Positions 7,232 to 16,141 of a stretch of DNA of 64,000 nt are shown one piece after another. Under the pieces are notes generated by a model. It worked only from the letters and a program-made list of their open reading frames with translations. It searched no databases and was not told where the DNA came from. The DNA is from Rhinopithecimicrobium faecis (lineage in GTDB: Bacteria > Bacteroidota > Bacteroidia > Sphingobacteriales > Sphingobacteriaceae). The position numbers were made by a program, and so were the translations under genes. The stretch lies in contig JAGKSB010000003.1 in the NCBI GenBank assembly GCA_017942165.1, forward strand, positions 124,001 through 188,000. Reading direction: 5' to 3'. The stretch's first letter is position 1; each line of letters begins with the position of its first letter.

Positions 7232-9016
7232 TTATAAAGATGAAAGTTTAGATTTGGCGACTGTAGAAATATCTTTAGTACCGTACTTTGCCCATTTTTC
7301 TAAAATAGCTTTTTTATTTTCTATAGATATAAAGCTAGTTGAATATTGCACAACATTTGGTACCATAGGAGTGATTACTTTCTCTTCAGGTAAGTTGTTT
7401 AAGAAAGCAAGATATTCTGTAGTCAATTCGGGGTTGGTTTGTACAAAACTAAATATTAGCTTATTTTTATTTGCTCTATCTTGTTTGTTTTCAGCTTGAT
7501 GATATCGATCCAAAAGTTCACTAAAAAGAGAAGATCTATCAGACTCAGCTAATTCTTTGCTTCTTAATATTGCTTGTTTACTGATCAAAGTAACACCTAA
7601 TATCTCAACCAAAAATTCTTTCGCTTTAGGTGAAAGCCGCTTGTTTTTCTTAATTTCTAAAACTTTAGTCCGTGTAAAATATAGATAATCATTTAAATCT
7701 TCAGAACCTAATTTTGGATCTATGGATAGCCATTTTGTTAACCATTGGTCACTCTTCCATGAATTAAAAGTGATTGGTATTTTATTATTCTGCTCCTCAA
7801 GAGCTCGTAAAATATTATTATCATTATTTCCAAACTCTTTTACCAATAAATTGAAAGACTCTGGCTTGAAATATTCTAATAGCATTAGCTTAGCAAGTAC
7901 GATTTTTTTTAGATCAATACCTTTGGATTTCGCCATATTCATTCGCATAAATAGCATGTTCAGAAATCGTTTACATTGTCTAGGATTACCACTTAAAATT
8001 TGGACCAGCATCGGATTCAACTGTTTTGTTAAAAGTAAATCGTTTTTTAGTTCATCTTGAACCTCTACCATAAGTGAGCTGATATTGTCAAAGTTTATTT
8101 TAGAAGAGTATGGATCAGTATTATTAGTAAAAGATTTCTCTAATGTTTTAATGAATTCAGCTTTTTGTAAATGCTTTTTAGCAAATAGCATATTTATGAA
8201 AGTCTCATATTCAAGCTCACTCAATGACGGAATTCTAACAGGAATTTGGATAAGCTTCTCTAGATAGTCTTGACTTACATCGTAATCCGAAGAAGGTAGG
8301 TTCGGAAATTTGCTTTTGACAGCATAGTTGATAAGTCTCTCATCAGCAGCAATTAAAAACACTGTTTTATCAACAAAGAGAAATAGCTTTATGGCTTCCA
8401 AGGTAGCTATAACAGTAGAAGGAGTACATCTATCTAAGTCGTCAATGATAACGATGACACGCTCTAGTTTAGCTTCTTTAATAAGATTTGAAAAGTCTTT
8501 ATGGAATTCCTTATTACCTTTGTCAATTATTCCTTGGTTTTCATCTTTTTCTTCTGTGAGATAATTATCAAGATCAAAAGGTTTATTATCTATTCCTAAT
8601 GCTTCCAATGTGAGATCGGTTTGTGAAGTTAAATACATTCCTAACCCAAACTTACTTGCTGCGGTTATGGTTTTTAGCCACTTTACCCGTTTAAATAATT
8701 TAGTTATATACTTTTTAGCTTCGTTGTCCCAGGTTCTAGCATTAAGAAGTTCTTTTACTAGAGTTTCTAAAAGGGCTACTTTCGCATCTTCGTACCCCTC
8801 AAATAGCCAGCCGTTAAATTTAATAATAAGCTCATTATTATTTTGAGAATGATCACATTCTACCATTTTAATGAGACTAGATTTTCCGCTTCCCCAATCA
8901 CCGAAGATGCCGATAGTACATGGTAATAAATGGTCTTGTTTAATAATGTTATTTACAGCATCTTTTAGATATTTATAATCGATTAGATCCTCTTCTGTTT
9001 CATTGTCATTCCACAT
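7232..9016 (-). CDS. qatA: QatA-like KAP-family P-loop NTPase of a Qat defence operon
   Basis: This 594-residue protein carries Walker A GDWGSGKSS (39-47) and Walker B VIVIIDDLDRC (187-197), a pairing diagnostic of KAP P-loop ATPases. Sensor-like residues are in LFLFVDKTVFLIAADERLI (about 208-226), and GNPRQCKRFLNMLFMRMN (about 354-371) is the usual KAP segment. The region near 110-145 is only weakly hydrophobic, so it is probably cytoplasmic. It is the promoter-proximal gene of the operon, with qatB beginning 1 nt downstream. In Qat systems QatA is the ATPase component. The activity against phage is known for the family and not shown for this copy. Confidence 0.88.
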   Translation of the reverse strand: MWNDNETEEDLIDYKYLKDAVNNIIKQDHLLPCTIGIFGDWGSGKSSLIKMVECDHSQNNNELIIKFNGWLFEGYEDAKVALLETLVKELLNARTWDNEAKKYITKLFKRVKWLKTITAASKFGLGMYLTSQTDLTLEALGIDNKPFDLDNYLTEEKDENQGIIDKGNKEFHKDFSNLIKEAKLERVIVIIDDLDRCTPSTVIATLEAIKLFLFVDKTVFLIAADERLINYAVKSKFPNLPSSDYDVSQDYLEKLIQIPVRIPSLSELEYETFINMLFAKKHLQKAEFIKTLEKSFTNNTDPYSSKINFDNISSLMVEVQDELKNDLLLTKQLNPMLVQILSGNPRQCKRFLNMLFMRMNMAKSKGIDLKKIVLAKLMLLEYFKPESFNLLVKEFGNNDNNILRALEEQNNKIPITFNSWKSDQWLTKWLSIDPKLGSEDLNDYLYFTRTKVLEIKKNKRLSPKAKEFLVEILGVTLISKQAILRSKELAESDRSSLFSELLDRYHQAENKQDRANKNKLIFSFVQTNPELTTEYLAFLNNLPEEKVITPMVPNVVQYSTSFISIENKKAILEKWAKYGTKDISTVAKSKLSSL

Positions 9017-9046
9017 AATTGCATTTTATAAAGATTGGTTCTACCT

Positions 9047-9078
9047 TAAAAATATTCATTTTTTTAGTGTAAACAAAA
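9047..9078 (-). promoter_or_regulatory. Candidate promoter of the qat operon
   Basis: On the minus strand TTTTG (9078-9074), 19 nt, then TATTTTTA (9054-9047) fit the Bacteroidota promoter with one mismatch in TAnnTTTG. The start point would be about 25-30 nt before the qatA ATG at 9016. Confidence 0.45.
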
Positions 9079-9428
9079 CTTTTAGTTCAGACAATACTAT
9101 TGCTTTGTTTTATTGCTATTTGAGTTTGGCTTGAAATAAGTATTTTCATAACACAAAATTATTTATTTTAATATTGATTTGTATGTTTTAAAAATGCATG
9201 ATTATTTGAAAGGAAAATAAGGGAAGCAGTAATGAGCTGTTAATGGCAAGTATTAAATATGAGAGTAAATGACATTGTTACTATTAATGTAAGATGATGT
9301 TTATGGTGTAGTCTAGATGTATATTTTTATAATCGTAGCTTAAGATTTTTAAACTTATATTGTATTGGCTAATAGGTGTGCTTATGCTTTTAGTGTTTAT
9401 AATAAGTCTTCCTGCGGTAAGCATGAAA
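9079..9428. other. AT-rich gap at the edge of the qat island
   Basis: No supported gene or structured element is seen. It separates the qat operon promoter from the degenerate response regulator. Confidence 0.5.
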
Positions 9429-10023
9429 TTGCTTAAACATAGGCCTAGTAGAATAAGAGGCAATATGTTTATGGAAAGATTAAAATGTCTCCTAAATCAA
9501 AATGAAAAATTCTATATTTTTTCTTTCACAAAGGGAAGATCAGTATTAGATTTTATTGGTGAAAATGGATATTGTTTTGCCTGACATTGCCCTGAATGAT
9601 GGTAATGGATTATTGTAAACGCATCAAACAAAAATTTCCCAAAATAATCATACTTGGAATAAATAATCAGGCAGAGCGATGTATTATATTTCAGTTTTTA
9701 GAGAATAGCGGTGCCGGTTATATCCTAGAAAATGCTAATGCGAAAGAAGTTTTGCAATGTATAGATACGGCTATAGCTGATAATATAACCTTGAGTAAAG
9801 AAGTACAGGAAATTATGCAACATCCATCTCCAAGCAATTTTGAATTGCCGCGATTAACAAAACGTGAACAAAAGATTTTATTAGCAATTTCGAATGGAGC
9901 TACTTCTGCTGAAATTGCTGAAAAATTATTTATTTCCGCTACTACCGTTGAAATGCCTCGTAGAAACCCATTACAGAAATTTAGAGCCAAAAAATAATTG
10001 AATTAGTTAAACTTGCGACATAG
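9429..10023 (+). pseudogene. Decayed LuxR/NarL-type response regulator
   Basis: Pieces of one protein occur in shifted frames. ERLKCLLNQNEKFYIF and LDFI match the start of a receiver domain. MDIVLPDIALNDGNGL, then after a frameshift near 9610 DYCKRIKQKFPKIIILG, cover the phosphoacceptor half (VLPD gives the usual Asp). The C-terminal helix-turn-helix LTKREQKILLAISNGATSAEIAEKLFIS is intact but is followed by MPRRN in place of the usual THRRN. A second frameshift near 9995 separates the expected tail IIELVKLAT (stop 10021-10023). The N-terminal acidic pocket is not recognisable. The gene should be dead. Confidence 0.75.
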
Positions 10024-10282
10024 AATAAGCTGATTTAAACTGAAATATTCAAGATTAACCCTACAGCTGCAATAAATCGCTGTTCCAGAAAATAGATTCT
10101 TGTCATAAATAAAAAAAATTACCTGCAAATAATAAAAGATTAGCAGGAATACATCACAAAAATTTAGGAGCTAACCCCAATAGTAATTTCCAAACTACTA
10201 TTGTATCTTATCTAATTAATGAGTAGTTTTATTTATAATAATCTGATTATAAATAAGTTTACCTACATAAAACCTCAATTTC

Positions 10283-11602
10283 ATGAAAATAAGCTTTTGC
10301 TCCTTCCTGCTATGCTGTAGTATCAGTACCTGGGCACAGAATAATACCCTTATTAATAATGTCAAAATTTTTAATGGCAAGGATGCCACACTCCTGACGG
10401 GTAATATTCTTATTGAGAATAATTTAATTAAGAAAATATCTGCGAATCCCATCGCTACGGACAAGAGCGCTACCACGGTGGTGATCGATGGAAAGGGTAA
10501 ATTTCTGATGCCAGGACTTATAGATGCTCACTCCCATGTGATGATGGAATCTATTCCTTTAAACACTATAATGGCCTCAGATATGGGTTTCATCAACCTA
10601 TTTGCTGCAGATGGCGCAGCAAAACAACTGCTACGGGGCTTTACTACCATTCGGGATTTGGGGGGAGCTTCCATGAGCTTAAAACGTGCTATCGATCTGC
10701 AATTAGCCCAAGGACCCCGTATTTATTCCAGTGGAGCAACAATCTCGCAGACCGGAGGTCATGGAGACTTTGGTCTTCCCACTGATGTCCCTCGAGATGG
10801 TAGCCTCTCGTACTTTGAAAGAGGAGGGATGAGCATCGTGGCAGATGGCGCTGATAAAGTTCTTCTACGTACCAGAGAACAGCTTCGAAATGGCGCTACG
10901 CAAATTAAACTTATGGCGGGGGGAGGTGTTGCTTCTGACTATGATCCATTAGATGTCTCACAATATACAGATGAGGAGTTTAAAGCTGCAGTAAGTGCCG
11001 CAGAAAACTGGGGTACCTATGTGACGGTGCATGCCTATACCCCTAAGGCCATCAGATCGGCCATAAATGCCGGTGTAAAATGTATTGAACATGGTCAATT
11101 AGTGGATGAAGCTACGGTAAGAATTATGGCTGAAAAAGGTGTATGGTGGTGTATGCAGCCTTTCCTAGATGATGAAGATGCAATTCCTTTTCCTGCTGGA
11201 TCTATCAATAAGCAAAAGCAAATTGCCATGACAAATGGAACAGATAATGCCTATAAGCTAGCGAAGAAATATAAAGTGAAGTTAGCTTGGGGAACGGACT
11301 GCCTATTTGATGCCAAGCTGGCTAATAGACAAGGTGCTCAGCTGGCGAAGATGACGCGCTGGTTTACACCCCTGGAAATTCTGGTGATGGCAACTTCAAC
11401 CAATGCCGAGCTGTTGCAATTAAGTGGCGCTAGGAACCCGTACCCACATCCCCTAGGTGTCATTCAAGAAGGAGCTTATGCAGACTTATTAATTGTCGAT
11501 GGAAACCCGCTGGAAAATATTAAATTGGTGGAAGATCCAACAAATAATTTTAAGTTAATTATGAAAGATGGTGTCGTCTTTAAGAACACGATCAATCTTT
11601 AA
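10283..11602 (+). CDS. Secreted metal-dependent amidohydrolase (imidazolonepropionase/prolidase-like)
   Basis: This 439-residue protein has a signal peptide ending near STWAQ (residue 19). The amidohydrolase metal site is complete: DAHSH with His83 and His85, the carbamylated-lysine position Lys209 in QIKLMAGGG, His250 in VTVHAYT, His270 in CIEHGQ, and Asp339 in WGTDC. The C-terminal YADLLIVDGNPLENI closes the small beta domain. Relatives are often Xaa-Pro or Xaa-Arg dipeptidases acting in the periplasm or outside. Substrate cannot be read from the sequence. It has its own unit, and its stop is followed by about 190 bp without a gene. Confidence 0.85.
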   Translation: MKISFCSFLLCCSISTWAQNNTLINNVKIFNGKDATLLTGNILIENNLIKKISANPIATDKSATTVVIDGKGKFLMPGLIDAHSHVMMESIPLNTIMASDMGFINLFAADGAAKQLLRGFTTIRDLGGASMSLKRAIDLQLAQGPRIYSSGATISQTGGHGDFGLPTDVPRDGSLSYFERGGMSIVADGADKVLLRTREQLRNGATQIKLMAGGGVASDYDPLDVSQYTDEEFKAAVSAAENWGTYVTVHAYTPKAIRSAINAGVKCIEHGQLVDEATVRIMAEKGVWWCMQPFLDDEDAIPFPAGSINKQKQIAMTNGTDNAYKLAKKYKVKLAWGTDCLFDAKLANRQGAQLAKMTRWFTPLEILVMATSTNAELLQLSGARNPYPHPLGVIQEGAYADLLIVDGNPLENIKLVEDPTNNFKLIMKDGVVFKNTINL

Positions 11603-11796
11603 TATAAAGAGTATACTATGCTCAAATATTCAATGCACCTTCATAGACTGTCAGTCCCAAACTTGAACGGATAGGCTAAGCGCCTAAGATTTATGCTGCT
11701 CTAAGAGATTAGTGGAAAATAGACCTTGCCCGAGAATTTCACTGTATTCAGCTATTTTAAATGCAGACACAATAATTTAGTTTTAGAAAAAAAAAC

Positions 11797-12903
11797 ATGT
11801 CAGCACAATTAGCTTTTTATATAGCCTTAGGCGTAATCCTGCTCAGCTCTTGTGAAGGAGAATCTTCGAAAAAAAATGCAACAGATCAAATAAAGGAATC
11901 ACCTACCGCCGAGATGCAGCCCGCGCCAAAGGGGCTGAAGAAATTAACTTTCGAGGATTTTAAATCCATTAAAGGCGTTGCAAGCGTGCAAGATGTACCC
12001 TTCTTTGTATATAGTAAATTAGATAGCCTACATTTCTTTGCTCAACCGGATAAATATGCCGCAAGCATGAAAGTGAAAAACGAGGTTTTAAACAATTATT
12101 ATGGCTTTAAAGAATTAGAAGACTTCTACCTGCTACATTTTAGTGTAGAAAATAATCTATCCCAATCCAAAGCGGTATATGTGTTGAAATCAGAGTTTAC
12201 AGCGGCCTATAAATTGACACTTGCAGGTGTAAATCTCCAAGAAATTCGGAGTAGTACTCTGCATGGTGTCGATGATTTTGAAATCAAATCCTTCACCAAA
12301 TTTGGTCATATTGAAGAAATTAGTGCCGAAGCCTTTGCAATGGCTTCGAAACATAAGATAACCTACAATTTTCAGAAAAATCCAGCCTTAAAATTTGATG
12401 GTAAAGCCTGGTCGAAAGATTCTCCTAAAAGTTCAGGCTTTAGAATTTTGCAAAAGGAAGATATATACGAAGAAGGAGTGGTAACACGCCAATATAGCGG
12501 AAGCTTTCCTCCTTTAAATGCAGAAATATTCTTAGAAAAGTTGGCGCATGATCAGTATGTCAACTATAGCTTCTATGATATGGACCAGCGGGATATTGTC
12601 TTTTATGCTACGGGATTCCCTCATGTTCATAGCGCCAAGCAATGGATCAGCTATATTCAAAATAATTCCGATGTGGGGAGTGATTTCTGCATTAAAGAAT
12701 ATACTGGCAAAAGCCTCCAGGAGCGACCACTATTATATGTAAACTTCACCAATTTTAAGATTAAAGATAGCGGTGTTAAGGCTTTTTGGACAGATGATTA
12801 CACTTTTTATGTAGAGGTATTCCACATCAATGCTAGGCCATCCTTGGAGGGTAAACAACAAACTGCCTACTTAAAAATTTCACTTAAGAAGGAGCTATTG
12901 TAG
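11797..12903 (+). CDS. Hypothetical lipoprotein
   Basis: This 368-residue protein has a short hydrophobic leader and lipobox LLSSC (Cys19), then an acidic and Ser/Thr-rich linker before a folded domain. The body alternates aromatic and charged residues (for example FFVYSKLDSLHFFAQPDKY and YSFYDMDQRDIVFYATGF) and looks like an all-beta fold with some helices. I do not recognise the family. It is the first of three plus-strand genes of unknown function (11797-14912) that probably belong together, although gaps of 94 and 1 nt separate them. Confidence 0.6.
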   Translation: MSAQLAFYIALGVILLSSCEGESSKKNATDQIKESPTAEMQPAPKGLKKLTFEDFKSIKGVASVQDVPFFVYSKLDSLHFFAQPDKYAASMKVKNEVLNNYYGFKELEDFYLLHFSVENNLSQSKAVYVLKSEFTAAYKLTLAGVNLQEIRSSTLHGVDDFEIKSFTKFGHIEEISAEAFAMASKHKITYNFQKNPALKFDGKAWSKDSPKSSGFRILQKEDIYEEGVVTRQYSGSFPPLNAEIFLEKLAHDQYVNYSFYDMDQRDIVFYATGFPHVHSAKQWISYIQNNSDVGSDFCIKEYTGKSLQERPLLYVNFTNFKIKDSGVKAFWTDDYTFYVEVFHINARPSLEGKQQTAYLKISLKKELL

Positions 12904-12997
12904 CTATTATCATTGCGCAATCTTGTTTGTATACAGGGATATCCATATGCAACGCCTGAGGATTTGAAAAATTAGTTAATTATGATCTTAAACTAAA

Positions 12998-14461
12998 ATG
13001 AAAAAAATAGCCTTCATAATATGTCTAAACTTATTATTTATGACAGCATTAGCTCAAAATACTGCTTTTTCTAAAAATACGGATGCCGTCAATTGGATTC
13101 CTTATTTGACTAAAAATAACAATTTTATTTATGTTGATAAGAATCTAAAAAAACAACCTTTCGATTCGTTTACTAAAGCTGAAAAATTTACGGAAACGGG
13201 ATATGCCCTCGTAGGGAATGACAAGAGTGAAATTGCTATTATTGATAGCAAGGGAAAATTTGTGCTAGACTTCACTCATTACGATGTGGAAATCCAAAAG
13301 GTGAATAACGTAACCTTGATGATGAAAGAACTGGAATATGACAAGAAGATGCCCCTATGGAAATGGGATTGGAATATCATGGGAGGCGACATCCAAAAAA
13401 CACAAACTTATAGGAAAATAGAAATTCGAGTTTTAGAGACCAATCAGGTATTATTCGAACAAGATGTGCCCCTCCACGATAAACAGTACAACTTCAACAT
13501 CCATCACTTAGATGAGGATCATGTGGTGTTGAATGACATTTTATTCGAAATTAAAAACAGTAGGTTCCAAAAAATAAAGAGTAGAATTGCATTAACTTTA
13601 GAAGATGGCCGCTACGTGCCAGCGAGTGATAACTCCTTTGAAATTCATTCTATAAAAAATAAAAAGCCTCTTCTAAGCAATTTAATAGGGACACAGGTGC
13701 TCAACCTGACTGTTAATAAGCAGGCTTTTGTGTTAGATTCTATTAACATGGATCGTTATGCACCACTGATTCCAAAAACTTTACAGGATACTAAATCCAA
13801 CGACGTGTATGTGTATCCGCAATATGATAAAGTGTTTCCAAAGGAAATTATAAACGCCAGTGCTCGACAAATCAATTTCTTGGAAAATGTGTCGTTGCTG
13901 TATTCTGTCAATAACACGCCTTATTTTATTCTGGGAAGATTTAATTATGATCACGATATTTGGGCATATGATTGGCTTTATGTGGATGAATATGGCAATC
14001 TTTTAACGGAAATAAATGTAAAAAACTTCTTTATTTTAGACCAAATAGGTCGTGCTGTATGGCCAGATAAAAAGATGATTATTTCAAAAAATGAAGTTGA
14101 GAAAGATTATAAAATAGGCAATATATTTTATGTGAACAATTCGGAAATATTATTTCTCGTAGAGGTAATCGATTCAGAGAAGAAGTCAAAAAGAGGTCTC
14201 TGGAACTCAAATACTAAAAGTTGGGAAATAGAACCTCAGTACCAATCCATCCATGTATTAGATTCTAAAAAAGGTATTTTCGCATTACAAAAAGTGGAAA
14301 AGGGTACGTACCAACTTTACAATAATAAAATGAAACAACAGATAGGCACTTCTGCATACCAATGGATTTCTAGTGATGGAGCTGTACAGGTAGATCAAGA
14401 AAATCAAGAACGCCTTTATTTCTACATCGATATTGAAACGGGAAAAGAATACAGAGATTAA
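12998..14461 (+). CDS. Secreted protein with WG-repeat-like segments
   Basis: This 487-residue protein has a cleavable signal peptide ending near ALAQN (residue 20). Segments such as TGYALVGNDKSEIAIIDSKGKFVLDF (about 66-91, quoted in part) and GLWNSNTKSWEIEPQYQSI near residue 407 resemble WG repeats, which form beta-propeller-like solenoids in periplasmic proteins of Bacteroidota. There are no catalytic motifs. The following gene starts 1 nt after the stop, so the two are translated together. The function is unknown. Confidence 0.6.
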   Translation: MKKIAFIICLNLLFMTALAQNTAFSKNTDAVNWIPYLTKNNNFIYVDKNLKKQPFDSFTKAEKFTETGYALVGNDKSEIAIIDSKGKFVLDFTHYDVEIQKVNNVTLMMKELEYDKKMPLWKWDWNIMGGDIQKTQTYRKIEIRVLETNQVLFEQDVPLHDKQYNFNIHHLDEDHVVLNDILFEIKNSRFQKIKSRIALTLEDGRYVPASDNSFEIHSIKNKKPLLSNLIGTQVLNLTVNKQAFVLDSINMDRYAPLIPKTLQDTKSNDVYVYPQYDKVFPKEIINASARQINFLENVSLLYSVNNTPYFILGRFNYDHDIWAYDWLYVDEYGNLLTEINVKNFFILDQIGRAVWPDKKMIISKNEVEKDYKIGNIFYVNNSEILFLVEVIDSEKKSKRGLWNSNTKSWEIEPQYQSIHVLDSKKGIFALQKVEKGTYQLYNNKMKQQIGTSAYQWISSDGAVQVDQENQERLYFYIDIETGKEYRD

Positions 14462-14462
14462 G

Positions 14463-14912
14463 ATGGGTATACAAAGCACACTGGAACTTAAAGCGCTGCA
14501 ATACGCGAAAGAAAAAATTGAAAAACACTACGAAGATAAATTTACTTATGCACTGCCCCTGTGGGCCATGTTGACAGGAAATCCAACGTGGATTGCTTCG
14601 GTGGAAGTGCGCGGTGCTGAAGGTGTCGCAATGACCAAACAGCGTGTGGTATTTAATGTAAGTTTTAAAGATAAATCTTCGATAGTTTATTATGCTTCGT
14701 ATTTGAATGACCATATGAATCAGAATCAGGAAACAGTGGGGTACATCATTTTTTATGATAAAAATATTTATGTTAAGAAAGATCCGAATTACACGGAAGA
14801 TCTAAGCGATTATCAAAACTTAGAATTGCTTCAATTCAATTCAGACAAATCCTCCACAGATATTTCAATAATAATGCTCAATAATAACTATGAGCTCGTT
14901 GAATATTTATAA
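14463..14912 (+). CDS. Small hypothetical cytoplasmic protein
   Basis: This is 149 residues from the ATG at 14463. The longer frame to 14433 would need a TTG start inside the previous gene and is not preferred. It has no signal or membrane segment. It contains an initial helical, charged part (LELKALQYAKEKIEKHYEDKF), then a probable alpha/beta domain with VVFNVSFKDKSSIVYYASYL. It lies 1 nt behind the WG-repeat-like gene, which suggests translational coupling, though the partner is exported and this protein is not. Immunity or accessory roles are possible guesses without support. Confidence 0.6.
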   Translation: MGIQSTLELKALQYAKEKIEKHYEDKFTYALPLWAMLTGNPTWIASVEVRGAEGVAMTKQRVVFNVSFKDKSSIVYYASYLNDHMNQNQETVGYIIFYDKNIYVKKDPNYTEDLSDYQNLELLQFNSDKSSTDISIIMLNNNYELVEYL

Positions 14913-15002
14913 ATATGAAGAGATATTTTCGTAGATGTCATTAACGATTGTTAGACTATTGGCTTTTTTAATTAGTGAAAAAAAACTCATGTCTTTTAAT
15001 TT

Positions 15003-16013
15003 TTAGTATGATCGTTTGACAAATGCTGCAGGGGACTTGCCAAATTTTTTTTTAAAGGCCGTAGAAAAATGATTGCTGTGCTTATAGCCTACGCGTTTTG
15101 CTATTTCTGCAATGTTCCAGTTGTTAGCATACGATTCTAAGAGCAGTTTGTAGGCTAGCAGCATTCTATTTTCTATAATAAACTCATGTAAGGTCTTTCC
15201 AAAAAGCTCTTTGAACCCAGCCTGAAGTTTGGTTCTGTTCATATAGCTTAAATAGGCTAGCTCATCAATCGTGTAGTTGATAGAAAGATCCGCTAAGAGA
15301 CGATCTTTTAAAGCATAGAGTTGCTCGATATCAATTTTTGTTAGTGGACAGGAAAATTTAGTAGGGGAAAATGTACTCGCCTGCTGTAATTGATGCGCTA
15401 GGAGCTCGAGTAATTTAGCTTCTAAGTATAGACGCTTTATACTCCCAGTATAAGGGCAGTCAAAAAGCTCTTGAATAGTTTTCGAAATCTGTGGATTTAT
15501 TTGATGAACTTTTCCACCTAACAGGCTAGGAGTGCAATTATTAATATCATTTATAAAATTTAATACCAAGCCTGCATGTAAGTCTAAATGTTTTAGAAGC
15601 CATGACTCTGAAATTTCTATTTCTACAGTTACGGCATTTTTGCAAGGAGGATCAACAAGTTTTCCATCGAGATTGGGTACATAAAAAAGACTAAACTCTC
15701 CAGTGGCTATAGGAACAGTAAACTGCTTATTCTTATGGTAATAATAGGCCGACCCGCCAGAAATTTCAAAATGCATCTGTATATAGGGGCCATCGGAGCG
15801 CACCCAAATTTGTCGTTCTTGTGCAATTGAGCGCTTATAATAATTTATGTAAACACCATCTAAATGTATACGCCTACGTTCTTCATATAATTCCTCTCCT
15901 TTATTTAGATCAATCGTCTCTATAATAGTCTGCTGATTAGGAATTAGGTATCCCTCAGGCTCTTCCATCAAAATTAATTGTTTCCTATCGGAGTTAAATA
16001 GCTCAATATTCAT
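15003..16013 (-). CDS. AraC-family regulator, PchR-like, of the siderophore locus
   Basis: This 336-residue protein has an N-terminal sensing domain and a C-terminal AraC DNA-binding domain from about residue 230. The first helix-turn-helix lies in YTIDELAYLSYMNRTKLQAGFKELFG and the second in WNIAEIAKRVGYKHSNHFSTAFKKKFGKSP, both well conserved. The gene is divergent from the TonB receptor gene, with 128 bp between the starts. PchR-type regulators in this position usually sense the ferric siderophore and activate the receptor operon. That assignment rests on position and family and not on direct evidence. Confidence 0.8.
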   Translation of the reverse strand: MNIELFNSDRKQLILMEEPEGYLIPNQQTIIETIDLNKGEELYEERRRIHLDGVYINYYKRSIAQERQIWVRSDGPYIQMHFEISGGSAYYYHKNKQFTVPIATGEFSLFYVPNLDGKLVDPPCKNAVTVEIEISESWLLKHLDLHAGLVLNFINDINNCTPSLLGGKVHQINPQISKTIQELFDCPYTGSIKRLYLEAKLLELLAHQLQQASTFSPTKFSCPLTKIDIEQLYALKDRLLADLSINYTIDELAYLSYMNRTKLQAGFKELFGKTLHEFIIENRMLLAYKLLLESYANNWNIAEIAKRVGYKHSNHFSTAFKKKFGKSPAAFVKRSY

Positions 16014-16087
16014 TTTTTTTCTTTTTTGCTTCCTTCAAGCATATTGCAGATGATGCTGCTAAATCTGTACTAATTAATGCTAATACA

Positions 16088-16110
16088 GTATCCAAATATA
16101 GATACTTTTG
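16088..16110 (+). promoter_or_regulatory. Candidate -7 element and inverted repeat before the TonB receptor
   Basis: TACTTTTG at 16103-16110 matches TAnnTTTG exactly, but no TTTG sits at -33. An inverted repeat GTATC (16088-16092)/GATAC (16101-16105) overlaps the -7 element. A promoter weak at -33 is what an AraC-type activator would be expected to assist. Confidence 0.4.
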
Positions 16111-16141
16111 ATATTAATTTAAACTAATTCTAAATAAGGAA

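Noticed and set aside
9718..9990. Minus-strand frame in the response-regulator remnant
   Set aside because: It is a shadow of the decayed regulator, which has clear protein homology on the plus strand.
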